A DNA stretch of 34,445 nucleotides from Crocinitomicaceae bacterium (GTDB lineage: Bacteria > Bacteroidota > Bacteroidia > Flavobacteriales_D > Crocinitomicaceae), in the NCBI GenBank assembly GCA_029252405.1, contig JAQXBM010000053.1, positions 1 through 34,445 of the forward strand. The letters run 5' to 3'. The first letter of the stretch is position 1. Every line of letters begins with the position of its first letter. Of this stretch, positions 33,195-34,445 are shown one piece after another. The notes beneath the pieces are model-generated. The model had not been told where the DNA came from and ran no database searches. It worked only from the letters and a program-made list of their open reading frames with translations. Made by a program: the position numbers and the translations under genes.

Positions 33195-34340
33195 CTAGGA
33201 GACCATTTTTTCCCAGCTATCCGAGTCACTTTCTGCTTCAGAGAGGTCGGCAATCAAGGATAAAGTTGTTTCATTAAAGTCCAATAGACCCATTTCATCA
33301 GCCAAAAATAGTGGGTTGCTGTTGCTAATCCGATCCAATTCCTCTGGGTCAAGTTCTACATTTACGGGATAGGAGAGAGCGGTTTGAATAATTTTCCGCT
33401 TTAGTTTATAGATGAAATCTCGACACGATTTCAAATGCGCTTTTGGATCGTTGATATCGAAATACTCAGCGAACCGCGCAGACAAAGCATTGATGTTCCC
33501 CGATGTGTACCAATGATTTAAATAAAAAACTTCTTTTGGTGAAAATCCCAGTATTCGAGCATTACAAATCGCGATCAATTGATTTTGCATCACCGACATT
33601 TCATTCATCTCAGGCATGGAAATTTTGTATTCAACCTTTCTAAATCCTTTAGTTATATCTGATACTTGCCAAACGTCTACGTGACAAATGTCTTTAGTAC
33701 TAGGTTGATGAAAATAGGCGAGAAAGCTCTTTTTACTAATGACCTTCATTTTTTTGTCTAAAGGAGCAATGATCCTAAAACGAACTTCGTAGATGTGCGT
33801 TATGGGTTTATACATGAAGCCGTATGCGCTAGTTACTAAATAAGAACAAAGCCCAAAACGGGTGAAGTGATGGATGTCTCGAGGAATGATGAAAGAAGTC
33901 TGATCGCCTCTTCCCAACAAACGATCAATTGTGAATTGCTCTTTGGGTATTCCCAGAAGGGCTTCCGCTTCATCCGATACCATTAAGTAATCACCTTTGT
34001 TCGCACTGAAAGTCGTTGTAAACTCTTGAGGAAGCAATTGAATTTTCTCAATAAGCGAGTTGATATTGTTTGGCTCATTGGGGCCGCCAGAAGAGTCAAA
34101 CTGTTTATTGAAGTCTTCGATAATTTTTAGGTAATTCTCTTCGTTTTTGATCGACAAAAAAACTCGATTTAATTGCTCATTGATGCGGTCAATATTGGTG
34201 ATCATTCCAGGAGAAATTTCTTGGAAAATAGATAAATATCGATAGTGAAAATAACTCCAACTTGGAAAGGATCTGTACATAAGTTGTTCTATACGTCGCA
34301 AAATGCGAGATGATTTTTTTTCCTCTACGAGTGAAATCAT
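33195..34340 (-). CDS. PAS-like regulatory protein of unknown function
   Basis: This protein is about 381 residues from the ATG at 34340; a GTG two codons upstream is the alternative. The N-terminal part (about 1-125) is helical. The middle (about 125-235) resembles a PAS domain as found in Bacteroidota PAS-LuxR-type regulators: MVSDEAEALLGIPKEQFTID, then DIHHFTRFGLCSYLVTSAYG, IYEVRFRIIAPLDKKMKVIS and YFHQPSTKDICHVDVWQVSD. The C-terminal part (about 260-330) is helical with LGFSPKEVFYLNHWYTSGNI, where a LuxR-type helix-turn-helix would be expected (the 'LT.rE.evL.l' pattern), but the helix-turn-helix is not convincing. No signal peptide or membrane helix. It is convergent with the ATPase operon. 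A cytoplasmic sensor/regulator is likely; the signal is unknown. Confidence 0.7.
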   Translation of the reverse strand: MISLVEEKKSSRILRRIEQLMYRSFPSWSYFHYRYLSIFQEISPGMITNIDRINEQLNRVFLSIKNEENYLKIIEDFNKQFDSSGGPNEPNNINSLIEKIQLLPQEFTTTFSANKGDYLMVSDEAEALLGIPKEQFTIDRLLGRGDQTSFIIPRDIHHFTRFGLCSYLVTSAYGFMYKPITHIYEVRFRIIAPLDKKMKVISKKSFLAYFHQPSTKDICHVDVWQVSDITKGFRKVEYKISMPEMNEMSVMQNQLIAICNARILGFSPKEVFYLNHWYTSGNINALSARFAEYFDINDPKAHLKSCRDFIYKLKRKIIQTALSYPVNVELDPEELDRISNSNPLFLADEMGLLDFNETTLSLIADLSEAESDSDSWEKMVS

Positions 34341-34354
34341 CTGCACTTTTTTAT

Positions 34355-34445
34355 TTAATCAATTATTCTCGATGACTGGAAAAGGCTCATGTTCCGAGTC
34401 TGATTTTTTTTTAAATAATTTCGACATGACTGGAAAAGGCTCATG
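34355..34445 (-). CDS. Possible 3' end of an upstream gene with in-frame repeat (partial)
   Basis: The minus strand is open from the right window edge to a TAA at 34355-34357. It reads MSLFQSCRNYLKKNQTRN then MSLFQSSRIID, so the peptide MSLFQS is repeated with an 18-residue period. It ends 14 bp before the PAS-like gene starts. It could be the C-terminal tail of a gene beyond the window or a non-coding repeat that happens to be open. Low confidence. Confidence 0.25.
   Translation of the reverse strand, partial: MSLFQSCRNYLKKNQTRNMSLFQSSRIID
34372..34445. repeat. 20 bp direct repeat with 54 bp period at the window edge
   Basis: ATGACTGGAAAAGGCTCATG occurs exactly at 34372-34391 and 34426-34445. 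The offset is 54 bp and the second copy is cut by the window end, so the unit may be longer and more copies may follow. Confidence 0.7.

Noticed and set aside
34372-34445. CRISPR array start
   Set aside because: Only two copies are visible, the repeat is 20 bp, no cas genes are in the window, and the repeat keeps an open frame.

Overview
The window looks like chromosomal DNA from a member of the Bacteroidota, probably order Flavobacteriales. The evidence is a protein with a type IX secretion C-terminal sorting domain (18060-19094), a DUF3822-rsmD-coaD gene cluster, many secreted proteins whose signal peptides end in AQ or GQ, several outer-membrane beta-barrels, and promoter -7 boxes of the Bacteroidota form TAnnTTTG instead of strong Shine-Dalgarno/sigma70 signals. 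A Fluviicola/Crocinitomicaceae-like source is a guess from protein style only. I saw no rRNA, tRNA, insertion sequence or prophage.

Layout. Positions 1-6642 are a run of minus-strand genes, mostly for the cell envelope: a truncated thioredoxin-fold protein, a penicillin/acyl-homoserine-lactone acylase lipoprotein, a secreted cysteine-motif protein, a DUF985 cupin, a lipocalin-like lipoprotein, a beta-barrel, a small membrane protein and a nitroreductase. A rhomboid protease (6730-7284, plus) ends tail-to-tail with the five-gene minus-strand cluster 11442-7278 (membrane protein, DUF3822, rsmD, coaD, redoxin-like protein). A RecD-like helicase (11574-13010) diverges from that cluster. Positions 13209-19094 hold a CAP-domain protein, a beta-barrel protein, a large secreted protein of unknown function and a T9SS cargo protein with a clear terminator. 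An RND/MMPL transporter and an NhaC antiporter follow (19210-23141).

The most interesting part is 23213-33008. An XRE-type regulator with a degenerate S24 peptidase domain diverges from a tight five-gene plus-strand operon of about 8.9 kb: YbjN/CesT-like small protein, PspA/IM30 family protein, NfeD/YqiJ-like membrane protein with a striking alternating-aspartate segment, YqiK-like flotillin, and a 1632-residue protein with an apparent DUF3686 N-terminus, a long helical middle and a C-terminal AAA+ ATPase. The divergent promoter region holds an 11+11 bp perfect inverted repeat and a 12 bp direct repeat 63 bp apart, which look like operators. Because PspA proteins belong to the ESCRT-III superfamily, I infer a regulated membrane-remodelling or envelope-stress machine in which the giant ATPase acts on the PspA/flotillin assembly. 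That role is a hypothesis.

The right end (33195-34445) carries a PAS-like regulatory protein and the edge of an in-frame 54 bp-period repeat. Other oddities are two thioredoxin-fold proteins lacking the CxxC cysteines, a convergent intergenic inverted repeat that contains both flanking stop codons, a dispersed REP-like repeat, and a perfect Shine-Dalgarno sequence in front of a three-codon reading frame.
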